This document shows positions 44,631-53,410 of a stretch of DNA of 64,000 bases, one piece after another (position 1 is the stretch's first letter; each line of letters starts with the position of its first letter). Source of the stretch: an uncultured Hoeflea sp. (lineage in GTDB: Bacteria; Pseudomonadota; Alphaproteobacteria; Rhizobiales; Rhizobiaceae). Both the position numbers and the translations under genes were made by a program. Location: assembly GCF_947501405.1 (NCBI RefSeq), contig NZ_CANMVK010000002.1:806001-870000 (forward strand), read 5' to 3'. Below the pieces are notes generated by a model. It worked only from the letters and a program-made list of their open reading frames with translations, was not told the DNA's origin and ran no database searches.

Positions 44631-45704
44631 TCAGTCGACCCGGAAGACCGGCTTGAACCCGTCGGGCGCAAGCGTCGAGGACGCGTCGAAATCGGCAAGA
44701 TTGTCGGTGTTGACCACATACAGTGCCGGACCGACGTGTTTTTCGAAGCTTTCGCCTTCCAGCGCCCGCACCGCGATATCGACGGCGATACGGCCCTGCA
44801 GCACGGTCGAATCCGTCGGCGCCGCCACGATCTGGCCGCGCTTGAGACCCTGAGCCACGCCCGGTGTGAAGTAGTAGGAGGCGATTTTGACCTGATCGGT
44901 CAGCCCGCGCGAGCGGATGATCGGCACCGCTGCTTCCGCTGTCACCGCGGTGCCGACCACATAGGCCAGATCCGGATGGGCTTCGAGCGTGTCTTCCACT
45001 AGTTTGGATTGCACTTCCTTGCCGGTGTCGCCGAACTTGGTTTCCACCAGTTCGATGTCGCTGCCTTCGATCGCGCCGGCAAATCCGGCGTTGCCAGCCT
45101 CGACCCAGCCTGCGCCCGAGGGTCCGGGGAACCAGGCGATCTTCACCTTGCCGCTGCCCGCCGGGTGCAGCTTGGCCAGATACTCACCGGTCTTGGCGCC
45201 CATCTCTCCGAACGACACAAGCGACTTCGCGGTAATCTCGGGCGACGAGATGCCGTTGATCACGTCGATCACCGGGATGTCCTTGGCGCGGATTTCCTTG
45301 ATGACATTGTTGAGCCCGTCAGCCGAGATCGCGCCAATGACGACCGCCTGCGCGCCGGCGGCGACACAGTCCTCGATCTGCGAGATCTGGGTGTTGAGTT
45401 CGGTGTAGCCGCCAGCTTCAACGACCTGCATCTTCACGCCAAGGCGCTTGGCTTCCTCGGTGACGCCGTAATTGACGCCGAGCCAGTAGGCGTCCTTCAT
45501 ATGCGGAAACGACACGCAGATTTCCCAGGGCTGGCTGGCCTTTTCCATCGGCGTGTAGTCGATGTCCTTGCGCGGGCTGTTCATGTCGAATGCCGGCTCC
45601 CACACCTGAACCGGTACCGGATACCAGTCATCGGCGAGCGCCGTGGTGGTGGCGGCTGCCGACAGGGCGGCGCTAGCCATGAGTCCAAGAACAAGTGTTT
45701 TCAT
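44631..45704 (-). CDS. TorT-like periplasmic substrate-binding protein of the ABC importer
   Basis: The protein has 357 residues with a Sec signal (hydrophobic to ATTTALA, cut before DDWY). The mature start WYPVPVQVWEPAFDM and the block EKASQPWEICVSFPHMKDAY resemble proteins annotated as TorT, the TMAO sensor partner, within the periplasmic-binding-protein type I fold. No TorS/TorR or TMAO reductase genes are near, so it serves as transport receptor here. The ATG at 45704 has AAGGAA before it. First gene of the operon, divergent from a LysR regulator. Confidence 0.85.
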   Translation of the reverse strand: MKTLVLGLMASAALSAAATTTALADDWYPVPVQVWEPAFDMNSPRKDIDYTPMEKASQPWEICVSFPHMKDAYWLGVNYGVTEEAKRLGVKMQVVEAGGYTELNTQISQIEDCVAAGAQAVVIGAISADGLNNVIKEIRAKDIPVIDVINGISSPEITAKSLVSFGEMGAKTGEYLAKLHPAGSGKVKIAWFPGPSGAGWVEAGNAGFAGAIEGSDIELVETKFGDTGKEVQSKLVEDTLEAHPDLAYVVGTAVTAEAAVPIIRSRGLTDQVKIASYYFTPGVAQGLKRGQIVAAPTDSTVLQGRIAVDIAVRALEGESFEKHVGPALYVVNTDNLADFDASSTLAPDGFKPVFRVD

Positions 45705-46079
45705 GATCAATTCCTTTTGGTTTTCCCTTTGGATGGAACGAGTTCCCGTCAGTTCCTCTTGTCCGCCTTGTCGCCCGAATGAGCAGGGCGCCTGGCGATT
45801 TGACCTCGCCGGAACAGAGTAAGGAGTTGATCTGGGTATTGTAAAATATGATTATTATTAGTCTTGTATTTGAAAAACAGATGCACGATGATGCCCGTTA
45901 ATGGATCGGGCAGCCCACCGCGGCTGATCGCCAAGAGCGTTTATGTGGCGCAAATACCCGTTGGTATTGGGGGTAATTTCAAAGTGCTATCTGGCCGGCG
46001 CAAGAAAGCATCGCCGGAGGGACGTCCGCCCGGTCCGGGTGATATCTGGGTTATCGAATAAGAGGTATTAAAAAATCAG
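45705..46079. promoter_or_regulatory. Divergent control region of the ABC-oxoprolinase operon and lysR gene
   Basis: This 375-base region holds no supported gene. The part nearest the operon (about 45835-45880) is strikingly AT-rich for this genome and is a good place for its promoter. A LysR-type box lies in the half nearest the lysR gene. Confidence 0.5.
45953..45968. promoter_or_regulatory. Candidate LysR-type operator
   Basis: AATACC (45953-45958) and GGTATT (45963-45968) are a perfect 6-bp inverted repeat with a 4-base spacer. It reads ATAC-N6-GTAT and fits the T-N11-A rule of LysR boxes. It lies 111 bases upstream of the lysR start and between divergent genes, as expected for an autoregulated LysR site. 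Confidence 0.55.
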
Positions 46080-47024
46080 ATGGAACCTTCACTTCGGCAG
46101 ATCCGTTATTTCATCGCCACCGCCAATGCCGGTCAGGTTTCCCGCGCGGCCATGGATATCAATGTCTCGCAATCAGCGATCACCACCGCCATCAAATCTC
46201 TGGAGACCATCATCGGTGCGCCGCTGTTTGAGCGGCACGCTGCCGGCGTATCGCTGACTTACGAGGGCAATCACTTTCTCGACCACGCACGCCACATCGT
46301 CGAATCGGTGGAGGAGGCGGTCCGGATCCCGCGCCGTATCCGAGAGGATGTGAAGGGATCGATCAACCTGGCAGTCACCTACACCATCGCCGGCTATTTC
46401 CTTCCGCCCTTCATTTCGCGCTTTGCCCGGGCCTTTCCGAATGTCCGGATCAACCTGTCTGAAGCCGACCGCGCCTCCATTGAGGAAGGTCTGATCACAC
46501 AGGGCTTCGATCTGGCGGTGATGCTGACGTCTAACATCGTCAATCATGAAGAGCTTGCCCACGACACGCTGTTCAAGTCGAGACGGCGGCTGTGGGTTGA
46601 TGCGCATCACAAGTTTCTCAAACAGCCTTCTGTGACCATGCAGGATATCGCCAGCGAGCCCTACATCATGCTGACCGTCGACGAGGCGTCCAACACCGCC
46701 CAGCGCTATTGGAACCGGACCTCCTACAAACCCAATACCATCTTCCGCACATCGTCGGTCGAGGCCGTGCGCTCCATGGTGTCGAGCGGCATGGGCATTT
46801 CGATCCTGTCGGACATGGTCTACAGGCCCTGGTCTCTGGAAGGCCGGCGGGTGGAAACCATCGAAGTCGCCGACAAGGTGCCGACTATGGATGTCGGTCT
46901 GGCCTGGCTCTATGGCAAAAAACACGGCGACGCCGCCAAGGCCTTTGTTGAATTCATGCATCTGGGGATGAGCACTGACCAACCGCAGCACATGAGTGCG
47001 ACCGAGGGGCGCGTCCGGACATAG
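46080..47024 (+). CDS. LysR-family transcriptional regulator
   Basis: The protein has 314 residues with the N-terminal winged helix (residues 4-63; RQIRYFIATANAGQVSRAAM, QSAITTAIKSLE, GAPLFERH) and a C-terminal periplasmic-binding-like sensor domain. It starts at the ATG at 46080 and is divergent from the TorT-like ABC/oxoprolinase operon, so that operon is its likely target. The inducer is presumably the imported compound or a breakdown product. Confidence 0.88.
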   Translation: MEPSLRQIRYFIATANAGQVSRAAMDINVSQSAITTAIKSLETIIGAPLFERHAAGVSLTYEGNHFLDHARHIVESVEEAVRIPRRIREDVKGSINLAVTYTIAGYFLPPFISRFARAFPNVRINLSEADRASIEEGLITQGFDLAVMLTSNIVNHEELAHDTLFKSRRRLWVDAHHKFLKQPSVTMQDIASEPYIMLTVDEASNTAQRYWNRTSYKPNTIFRTSSVEAVRSMVSSGMGISILSDMVYRPWSLEGRRVETIEVADKVPTMDVGLAWLYGKKHGDAAKAFVEFMHLGMSTDQPQHMSATEGRVRT

Positions 47025-47078
47025 GCGATGGGCTTGAAACCCGCGCCGCAGGCCGGCGCAGCATGGAGATCACACTGA

Positions 47079-47384
47079 ATGTGCAGCAATGACAACACGG
47101 GGACGGCGCAGCCCACCGTCTTTATCGAAAACCAGCGCACCCGGGTGACCGAGTGGCGCTTCGCCAGGCGCGGCGACAACACCGGCTGGCACCGCCACGA
47201 CTATGATTATGTGGTGGTGCCGCTGTTTGACGGGCATCTCGAAATCGATCTCGGCAATGGCGAACGGGTAATTGCGCCGGTCAAGAACGGCGTGCCCTAC
47301 TACCGTGATCTCGGTGTCGAGCACGACGTCTTCAACGGCAATGATTTCGAATGCGCCTTTATCGAGGTTGAGTTCCTCAAATAG
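47079..47384 (+). CDS. Small cupin-domain protein
   Basis: This single beta-barrel cupin has 101 residues, with TGWHRHDYDYVVVPLFDG as motif 1 (the His-X-His pair and downstream Asp/Tyr) and YYRDLGVEHDVFNG carrying the second-motif histidine. Small cupins of this type bind a metal and often handle small acids. It follows the lysR gene by 54 bases and may be cotranscribed. Starts with ATG 47079 after GGAGA. No specific reaction can be assigned. Confidence 0.75.
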   Translation: MCSNDNTGTAQPTVFIENQRTRVTEWRFARRGDNTGWHRHDYDYVVVPLFDGHLEIDLGNGERVIAPVKNGVPYYRDLGVEHDVFNGNDFECAFIEVEFLK

Positions 47385-47531
47385 CGCTGTCCGGCGGGCC
47401 GCTTTCGGGACCCGCGACCTTGACTGGAGACAAGGGACGTCGGGCGCGCCAATCGTATGCGATTCTGCATTATGCGCGGCAGGCGCGCGCATGAATGCGG
47501 GACAGGCAGTGGAGGCGGCCGGATTTATGAT

Positions 47532-47562
47532 TTGACCTTCCTGTGACTGGAAGCCCGATGAT
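47532..47562 (+). promoter_or_regulatory. CueR-type copper-responsive promoter of copA
   Basis: TTGACC (47532-47537) and GATGAT (47557-47562) are separated by 19 bases, the over-long spacer typical of MerR-family promoters. Within it CTTCC (47537-47541) and GGAAG (47549-47553) form an inverted repeat spaced by seven. The run ACCTTCC-N7-GGAAG is nearly the E. coli CueR operator of copA. The promoter lies 22 bases upstream of the copA ATG. Confidence 0.75.
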
Positions 47563-47584
47563 GACTTCAATCAAGGAGTCTCCG

Positions 47585-50038
47585 ATGACCAGAACCGCCC
47601 CCAAGCCCGCCCCGCACGCCGCTTCTGCAGAGCATCGCCACCATCCGGGTTGCGATCACTCGCATGGCGAACCGCATGCAACCAAAGCCGAAACATCGAC
47701 GCCGGAAGCCATCCACGCTGCCGCCACCGTGGCGCATGACGGCCAGGTGATTGATCCGGTTTGCGGCATGAAGGTCTCGGTCGATGCTGGTACACCCTCA
47801 CTCGAGTACAGGAATGACCGGTTTCATTTCTGCTCGCAGGGCTGTCACGACAAGTTCGAAAGCGATCCCTACTTCTATCTCTCCGGCAACAAGGCGCGAA
47901 AAAAGCCCGCGACTGCGAGGAGCTCGCTCTACACCTGTCCGATGGATCCCGAAATCATCCGCGAAGAGCCGGGAGCCTGCCCGATCTGCGGCATGGCGCT
48001 GGAACCGATGGACGGGGCAGGCGATGGTCCAAACCACGAACTGATCGACTTCACCTTGAGGCTGTGGGTGAGCGCTGGCGCCGCGATCCCGCTGATCATC
48101 CTGACCATGGGTCCCATGGTGGGGCTCCCGGTGCGGAATTGGCTGGGCGAGACATATTCGCTCTATCTCGAATTCCTGCTGGCCACGCCGGTGATCCTGT
48201 GGGCGGCGCGGCCGTTCTTCCATCGGGGCTGGACGTCGATCAGGACCTGGAACTTGAACATGTGGACGCTGATCATGATCGGCGTCGGCGCGGCCTATCT
48301 TTACTCGACCATCGCCACCTTCCTGCCGCAACTGTTCCCCGCCGGCCTGCAGATGCCCGGCGGGCACATGCCGGTCTATTATGAGGCGGCCGTCGTCATC
48401 ATCGCGCTCGTCTTTGTCGGGCAGGTGCTCGAGTTAAGGGCCCGGGACCGCACCGGCGATGCCATTCGCGCGCTGATCGATCTGGCGCCCAAGACCGCCC
48501 GCCGCATCACGCCCGACGGTGAGGAGTATGACGCACCACTTGAAAACATCATCGAAGGCGATCGCATGCGCGTCCGCCCCGGCGAAGCGGTTCCGGTCGA
48601 TGCTGTGGTGATCTCCGGCAAAAGCGCGATCGATGAAAGCCTGCTCACCGGTGAACCGCTTCCGGTGGAAAAACATGAGGGCGATACGGTCACCGGCGGT
48701 ACCTTCAACAAGAACGGCTCGCTCATCATTGAGGCGACCCGGGTGGGTGACGAAACCATGCTGGCCCGCATCGTCGCCATGGTCGCCTCGGCCCAGCGTT
48801 CGCGTGCCCCGATCCAGGGGCTTGCGGACCGCGTCTCGTCCTTTTTTGTCCCGGTTGTCGTCCTCATTGCGGTCGCGGCCTTCGTGGCCTGGCTTGTTTT
48901 CGGCCCCGACCCGGCTTTCGTCTTCGCCATCGTCTCGGCGGTCTCGGTGCTGATCATTGCCTGTCCCTGCGCGCTGGGCCTGGCAACGCCGATGTCGATC
49001 ATGACGGCCACCGGGCGCGGCGCCCAGGCCGGTGTGCTGATCAAGGACGCTGAGGCGCTCGAGCGCATGGCGAAGGTCGATGTGCTCGTGGTCGACAAGA
49101 CTGGCACCCTGACTGAAGGCAAGCCGACACTGACCGACGTGATCAGCTTCGGCGATATCGGAGAGGCGCGGCTTCTGGCTATCATTGGCGGGCTTGAGAC
49201 GGGTTCGGAGCATCCGCTTGCGGAGGCGATCCTGGCTGGCGTCGCCGATCGCGGCGTCACGCCGTCCAAGGTGGTGGATTTCGAAGCCGTGACAGGCATG
49301 GGTGTGCGCGGTGTTGTCGAGGGCCAACCGGTTGCGCTCGGCAATCAGGCGATGATGCAACGTGAAGGCGTCGGGTTTGACGATGTCTTGGCACGCGCCG
49401 ATGCGTTGCGGACCGGAGGCAAGACCGTGATGTTTGTCGCCATCAACGGCGTCCTGTCGGGTCTGGTGGCCGTCGCCGACCCGATCAAGCCGACCACCAG
49501 GGCGGCCATCAAGGCACTTCGTCGGGCTGGACTGACCATCATCATGGCGACCGGCGACAATGAGCGCACCGCCCGCGCCGTGGCGCGCGAACTCGGCATC
49601 GACGAGGTCCGCGCCGGTGTGTTGCCCGAGGGCAAGAAAGAACTCATCGATGAACTCCATGCCCGGGGCCACAAGGTGGCGATGGCCGGAGATGGCGTCA
49701 ACGATGCACCGGCGCTTGCGGCCGCGGAGGTCGGTATCGCCATGGGTGCTGGCGCCGATGTGGCGGTCGAAAGCGCCGGCATGACGCTGCTCAAAGGCGA
49801 CTTGAATGGCATATTGCGGGCCCGCAAGCTCGCGCAGGCAACGTTGCGCAACATCAAGCAAAACCTGTTTTTCGCCTTTGTCTACAATGCCGCGGGCGTG
49901 CCGGTGGCGGCCGGTCTCATCTATCCGCTGACGGGTACGCTGTTGTCGCCAATGATTGCGGCGGCGGCGATGAGCCTGTCATCGGTGTCGGTCATCTCCA
50001 ACGCTTTGCGGTTGAGGCGGGTGGATCTCGATGCTTGA
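47585..50038 (+). CDS. copA: Copper-exporting P-type ATPase CopA
   Basis: This P1B ATPase has 817 residues. A His-rich N terminus (10-30) is followed by a YHS domain (about 54-102; DPVCGMKV), then a short heavy-metal-binding domain with CPM and CPICGM (118-136). The membrane part holds the ion-translocating Cys460-Pro-Cys462, and DKTGT places the phosphorylated Asp at 504; TGEPLP and GDGVNDAP are intact. The CPC motif with this N-terminal architecture indicates Cu(I) export. The ATG at 47585 follows AAGGAG; an upstream frame to 47543 would include the promoter. It heads the operon containing cueR. Confidence 0.92.
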   Translation: MTRTAPKPAPHAASAEHRHHPGCDHSHGEPHATKAETSTPEAIHAAATVAHDGQVIDPVCGMKVSVDAGTPSLEYRNDRFHFCSQGCHDKFESDPYFYLSGNKARKKPATARSSLYTCPMDPEIIREEPGACPICGMALEPMDGAGDGPNHELIDFTLRLWVSAGAAIPLIILTMGPMVGLPVRNWLGETYSLYLEFLLATPVILWAARPFFHRGWTSIRTWNLNMWTLIMIGVGAAYLYSTIATFLPQLFPAGLQMPGGHMPVYYEAAVVIIALVFVGQVLELRARDRTGDAIRALIDLAPKTARRITPDGEEYDAPLENIIEGDRMRVRPGEAVPVDAVVISGKSAIDESLLTGEPLPVEKHEGDTVTGGTFNKNGSLIIEATRVGDETMLARIVAMVASAQRSRAPIQGLADRVSSFFVPVVVLIAVAAFVAWLVFGPDPAFVFAIVSAVSVLIIACPCALGLATPMSIMTATGRGAQAGVLIKDAEALERMAKVDVLVVDKTGTLTEGKPTLTDVISFGDIGEARLLAIIGGLETGSEHPLAEAILAGVADRGVTPSKVVDFEAVTGMGVRGVVEGQPVALGNQAMMQREGVGFDDVLARADALRTGGKTVMFVAINGVLSGLVAVADPIKPTTRAAIKALRRAGLTIIMATGDNERTARAVARELGIDEVRAGVLPEGKKELIDELHARGHKVAMAGDGVNDAPALAAAEVGIAMGAGADVAVESAGMTLLKGDLNGILRARKLAQATLRNIKQNLFFAFVYNAAGVPVAAGLIYPLTGTLLSPMIAAAAMSLSSVSVISNALRLRRVDLDA

Positions 50039-50062
50039 CCTTCCAGCCGGGGGAGGGTGTAG

Positions 50063-50278
50063 GTGAAAGCCATGAATGAGCACACACCCATGGCACATCG
50101 CGATCTGGGCGCCCCGGAGCCCGGCAATTGCGAGCCCGGCTCGCTGCCGGCCTTCCGTCACAAAGCCCGGAAGGCAGGTTTTGACGAAGCGGAAATTGAA
50201 CGGCTGATCGCAGATTACTTCTGCCGGATTGAGCATAAGCCGAATGGCCAGGCCGCGAAACAGGGACGTGCAAGATGA
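50063..50278 (+). CDS. Small protein of unknown function in the copper operon
   Basis: The 71-residue protein starts at GTG 50063 behind GGGAGG; an ATG at 50072 is the alternative. It has a polar N terminus followed by a helical segment (RHKARKAGFDEAEIERLIADYF) with single cysteines at each end. Its stop overlaps the cueR ATG as ATGA, and it begins 24 bases after copA, so it is translated as part of the operon. I do not recognise a family. It may be an adaptor or metal-related peptide. Confidence 0.6.
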   Translation: MKAMNEHTPMAHRDLGAPEPGNCEPGSLPAFRHKARKAGFDEAEIERLIADYFCRIEHKPNGQAAKQGRAR

Positions 50279-50670
50279 ACATCGGTGAAGTGGCCAAAGC
50301 CACCGGCTTGCCCGCCAAGACAATTCGCTATTACGAGGATATCAAGCTGGTCCGCCCCGCCCGTGCGGGAAACGGCTATCGCGATTATGCCCGGGATGAT
50401 GTGCACCGGCTGGCCTTCATTCAACGCGCCCGCGGGCTTGGCTTCACCATCAACGAGTGCCGGCAGTTGCTGTCGCTCTACGACGACGAGTCCCGCTCTT
50501 CGGCTGATGTCAAAGCACTGGCGGTAGAAAAGCTCTCGGAGATCGACCGCAAGCTGGATGAACTCAACTCGCTGCGGGCGACGCTTAAATCACTGGCGGA
50601 CCATTGCCATGGTGATGACCGGCCCGAATGTCCGATCATCGAGGAGTTCGCCCGGGGCCCGGCGTCGTGA
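50275..50670 (+). CDS. cueR: Copper-responsive MerR-family regulator CueR
   Basis: The protein has 131 residues with the MerR winged helix (NIGEVAKATGLPAKTIRYYED), the second helix pair VHRLAFIQRARGLGFT and a dimer helix. The C-terminal loop holds Cys111 and Cys119 in a C-X7-C arrangement (HCHGDDRPECPI), the Cu(I)/Ag(I)/Au(I) site of CueR. It would activate the 19-base-spacer promoter of copA. It overlaps the small gene before it and the cytochrome gene after it. Confidence 0.92.
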   Translation: MNIGEVAKATGLPAKTIRYYEDIKLVRPARAGNGYRDYARDDVHRLAFIQRARGLGFTINECRQLLSLYDDESRSSADVKALAVEKLSEIDRKLDELNSLRATLKSLADHCHGDDRPECPIIEEFARGPAS

Positions 50671-51083
50671 CCACCCGCAGGCTCGTGGTGCTGCTTTTGC
50701 TGTTAGCGGCCGGGTTTATGGTCTACCGGCTCGGCCTGGACAATCCGCCAAGCACTGCGCCAGGCGGCGCTCTTGTCGATGTCCGGCTCCCGGACCTTGG
50801 GCCTGAGGAAATGCATGGCGAAGCTGTTTTCAAACTCAATTGCGCCGCCTGTCATGGCGTCAACGCCGTCGGGATCGAGGGCAGGGGACCGCCGCTGGTT
50901 CACAGGATCTATGAGCCGAGCCATCACGCCGATGCGGCCTTCGTGCTGGCTGTTCGAAATGGCGTGCGCAGCCATCACTGGCGCTTCGGTGACATGCCGC
51001 CGGTGGACGGAGTCACACCGCAGCAGGTGGATGCGATCATTGCCTACATCCGAGCCTTGCAGCGCGCCAACGGAATCCTCTGA
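50667..51083 (+). CDS. Membrane-anchored c-type cytochrome
   Basis: The protein has 138 residues with an uncleaved or signal helix at about 6-22 and one haem-binding CAACH at 59-63; the Met ligand is probably in FGDMPPVDG. It starts at GTG 50667, overlapping the cueR stop (GTGA). It should face the periplasm. A cytochrome c in a copper-export operon could link periplasmic Cu(I) oxidation to the respiratory chain, but that is inference. It is convergent with zur. Confidence 0.8.
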   Translation: MTTRRLVVLLLLLAAGFMVYRLGLDNPPSTAPGGALVDVRLPDLGPEEMHGEAVFKLNCAACHGVNAVGIEGRGPPLVHRIYEPSHHADAAFVLAVRNGVRSHHWRFGDMPPVDGVTPQQVDAIIAYIRALQRANGIL

Positions 51084-51177
51084 GAGCATCAGACAAAGAG
51101 CAGGGTGTCGCGACGGCAAAGCCGCCACCACACAGGCTTGATCCTTGCTCACAGAGGGGTGTTCGGCGCAGCCTGCG

Positions 51178-51588
51178 TCAGGCGGCCTGACAGCTGCGGC
51201 AAAGGCCGCGCAATTCGATGGTGGTCTTTTTCAGGGCGAAGCTTGCCTCGTCGGCAAGCGCTTTGAGCCGCTTGGTCAGAATACCGTCGCTGATCTCGTT
51301 CACCTGGCCGCAGCTTTCGCAGATCATGAAGGCGATGGTCTGGTGTCCGTCGCAGCCGGGATGACGGCAGGCGACAAAGGCGTTGAGACTTTCAAGCCGG
51401 TGTACCAGGCCAAACTCCACCAGCTTGTCGAGCGCGCGATAGACCTGCAGGGGCGCACGAAACCCGTGATCGCGAAGCTGGTCGAGGATCGTATAGGCGC
51501 TCAGCGGTCCGTCGGAATTGGTCAGCGCCCCCATCACAAGCGTCTGGTTCTTGGTCAGGTCGGTGGCAGCGTGAACATGCTCGTTCAT
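51178..51588 (-). CDS. zur: Zinc uptake regulator Zur (Fur family)
   Basis: The Fur-family protein has 136 residues with a winged helix (LSAYTILDQLRDHGFRAPLQVYRALDKL) and structural zinc cysteines in MICESCGQ and LCRSCQ. A His/Cys-bearing stretch CRHPGCDGHQ precedes them. The ATG at 51588 overlaps the znuB stop; the longer frame is unsupported. Location at the end of the znuCB operon identifies it as Zur and not Fur or PerR. It should repress znuA and znuCB under zinc sufficiency. Confidence 0.92.
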   Translation of the reverse strand: MNEHVHAATDLTKNQTLVMGALTNSDGPLSAYTILDQLRDHGFRAPLQVYRALDKLVEFGLVHRLESLNAFVACRHPGCDGHQTIAFMICESCGQVNEISDGILTKRLKALADEASFALKKTTIELRGLCRSCQAA

Positions 51589-52436
51589 GATCGCGATCCT
51601 TTCTCGATCTTTGAGACCGGGGCTTGCGGGGCCGGGGGCGTGCTGGCTCGGCGCGACCACGCGGGCATCAGCGACAGCACGAACAGCGTCACAGCCGCCA
51701 CCACGATGCTCGGCCCTGCCGGCGTGTCCCATTCCAGCGATCCGAACAGCCCGCCGCCAACCGAGACCGCGCCGATGATCGCGGCCAGCAGTGCCATTTG
51801 TTCAGGCCCCGGGGCGAAGCGCCGGGCGGCAGCGGCGGGAATGATCAGCATGGCGGTGATCAGCAGCACGCCGACGATCTTCATGGACATCGCGATCACC
51901 GCGGCCATCAGCAGCATGAAGATAACGTTTGCGCGTTCCGGATTCATGCCCTCGGCCTGGGCCAGTTCGTGGTTGACGGTGGCGGCAAACAGCGGTCGCC
52001 AGATGGCGGCGAGGATTCCGAGCACCAGGGCGCCGCCGAGCCAGATGATTGCGATATCGGTTTTCGACACCGCCAGAATGTCGCCGAACAGAAATCCCAT
52101 CAGATCCATGCGGATCCAGGTCATGAAGGCCAGCACCACCAGGCCGATGGCCAGCGCCGAATGGGCCAGCAGGCCGAGCAGGGCGTCGGAGGAAAGCGTT
52201 GCGTGCTTTTGCAATAATAACAGTGCGATCGACACGCAGGCCGAGACCCCGAAAACCGCAAGCGTGATGTTGACCTCGAACAAAAACGCCAGCGCCACGC
52301 CGAGCAGCGCGGCATGCGACAGCGTATCACCGAAATAGGCCAGCCGGCGCCAGACGATGAAACAGCCCATCGGCCCCGCCACCAGGGCAACGCCGACGCC
52401 GGCAATGATTGCGCGGGTGAAGAAATCGTCAAGCAT
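51585..52436 (-). CDS. znuB: Zinc ABC transporter permease ZnuB
   Basis: This inner-membrane permease of the ABC-3 (metal) family has 283 residues and eight to nine helices, with the family blocks RRLAYFGDTLSHAALLGVALAF, DALLGLLAHSALAIGL and the C-terminal SLEWDTPAGPSIVV. It transports zinc delivered by ZnuA, powered by ZnuC. The ATG at 52436 is chosen since the longer frame lies in znuC. It overlaps both znuC (8 bases) and zur (4 bases). Confidence 0.92.
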   Translation of the reverse strand: MLDDFFTRAIIAGVGVALVAGPMGCFIVWRRLAYFGDTLSHAALLGVALAFLFEVNITLAVFGVSACVSIALLLLQKHATLSSDALLGLLAHSALAIGLVVLAFMTWIRMDLMGFLFGDILAVSKTDIAIIWLGGALVLGILAAIWRPLFAATVNHELAQAEGMNPERANVIFMLLMAAVIAMSMKIVGVLLITAMLIIPAAAARRFAPGPEQMALLAAIIGAVSVGGGLFGSLEWDTPAGPSIVVAAVTLFVLSLMPAWSRRASTPPAPQAPVSKIEKGSRS

Positions 52437-53289
52437 CGGAGTTGCGCCCGGTATCGCTCTCTGAATGGGGTCGAGCCTGATCGGAATGATGATGGTGATG
52501 GTGGCCGTCGCCGGGATGGCAATGGTCGGTGATCGACCCGTCCTCATGCTCCACCCGCCCGTCGGGCAGATGCGTGTGGTCGTGGTGATGCTCGTAAACG
52601 GCAAGCGTGGAAGCCGCGCGGCCGCCGAACAGCGCCTTGTATTCCGGGCTCGAAGCCACGGTGGTTGGCGTGCCCGAGCAGCAGACATGGCCATTGAGAC
52701 AGATCACCCGATCGGTCGCCGCCATCACCACATGCAAATCATGCGAAATCAGCAAAATGCCGAAGCGCATTTCATCGCGAACCTGCTTGATAAGATCGTA
52801 GAGCGCGATTTCCCCGCTGAAATCGACACCCTGCACCGGTTCGTCGAGCACCAGCAGATCCGGTTTGCGGGCAATGGCGCGCGCCAGCATGACCCTTTGA
52901 AATTCGCCGCCCGAAAGATTGCGCACCTCCGCGCCCGCCAGATGGAAAACGCCGGTGGCGGCCATCGCAGCATCCGCCTCGCGAGCGCTCACCTGCCCGG
53001 TCAGCCGCATGAAACGCTCGACGGTCAGCGGCAATGTCCAGTCTACCGTGAGCTTTTGCGGCACATAGGCGACCTTCAGGCCGGTTCGGCGGCGCATTTC
53101 GCCTTCATCGGGTTTATGAATGCCGAGCGCCATCTTGGCGGTGGTTGATTTTCCCGATCCGTTGGGGCCGATCAGTGTGACGATTTCGCCGGCTTCGATC
53201 GACAGGTTCACGCCGCGCACCAGCCAGCGGCCGGACCGGTACAGGCCTGCATTGTCCAGGGTCACGAGAGCGTTTGTCGTCTGAAGCAT
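52429..53289 (-). CDS. znuC: Zinc ABC transporter ATP-binding protein ZnuC with His-rich tail
   Basis: This ABC ATPase has 286 residues with Walker A GPNGSGKST, signature LSGGEFQRVMLARAIA and Walker B LLVLDEPVQGVD. The last 55 residues, after the ATPase fold, form a histidine-rich tail (YEHHHDHTHLPDG, then GDGHHHHHHSD), which E. coli ZnuC lacks. The tail may buffer zinc in the cytoplasm at the exit of the channel. The ATG at 53289 is preferred over a longer frame that runs into the promoter. First gene of znuC-znuB-zur. Confidence 0.92.
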   Translation of the reverse strand: MLQTTNALVTLDNAGLYRSGRWLVRGVNLSIEAGEIVTLIGPNGSGKSTTAKMALGIHKPDEGEMRRRTGLKVAYVPQKLTVDWTLPLTVERFMRLTGQVSAREADAAMAATGVFHLAGAEVRNLSGGEFQRVMLARAIARKPDLLVLDEPVQGVDFSGEIALYDLIKQVRDEMRFGILLISHDLHVVMAATDRVICLNGHVCCSGTPTTVASSPEYKALFGGRAASTLAVYEHHHDHTHLPDGRVEHEDGSITDHCHPGDGHHHHHHSDQARPHSESDTGRNSDA

Positions 53290-53339
53290 GGGCAATCGTT
53301 TTTTCGTAAGCGAAGGGATTGTCAGTGCATATGGCACAC

Positions 53340-53373
53340 GTTATACCGTTACGCAATCTTGTAATAAGATAAC
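53340..53373. promoter_or_regulatory. Paired candidate Zur boxes between znuC and znuA
   Basis: GTTATACCGTTAC (53340-53352) and, inverted, GTAATAAGATAAC (53361-53373) are two copies of GTTATNNNNTTAC facing each other. Flanking bases extend the match to ACGTTAT/ATAACGT. AT-rich GTTAT-type dyads are typical of alphaproteobacterial Zur sites, and the region lies between the two zinc-uptake operons. One site per promoter is the simplest reading. Confidence 0.6.
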
Positions 53374-53410
53374 GTCACATCGTCCCCCACTGATTGTTCA
53401 GGAGCCTGTC

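Noticed and set aside
44631-45704. TMAO respiration locus
   Set aside because: Only the binding-protein fold resembles TorT; no TorS, TorR or TMAO reductase gene is nearby.
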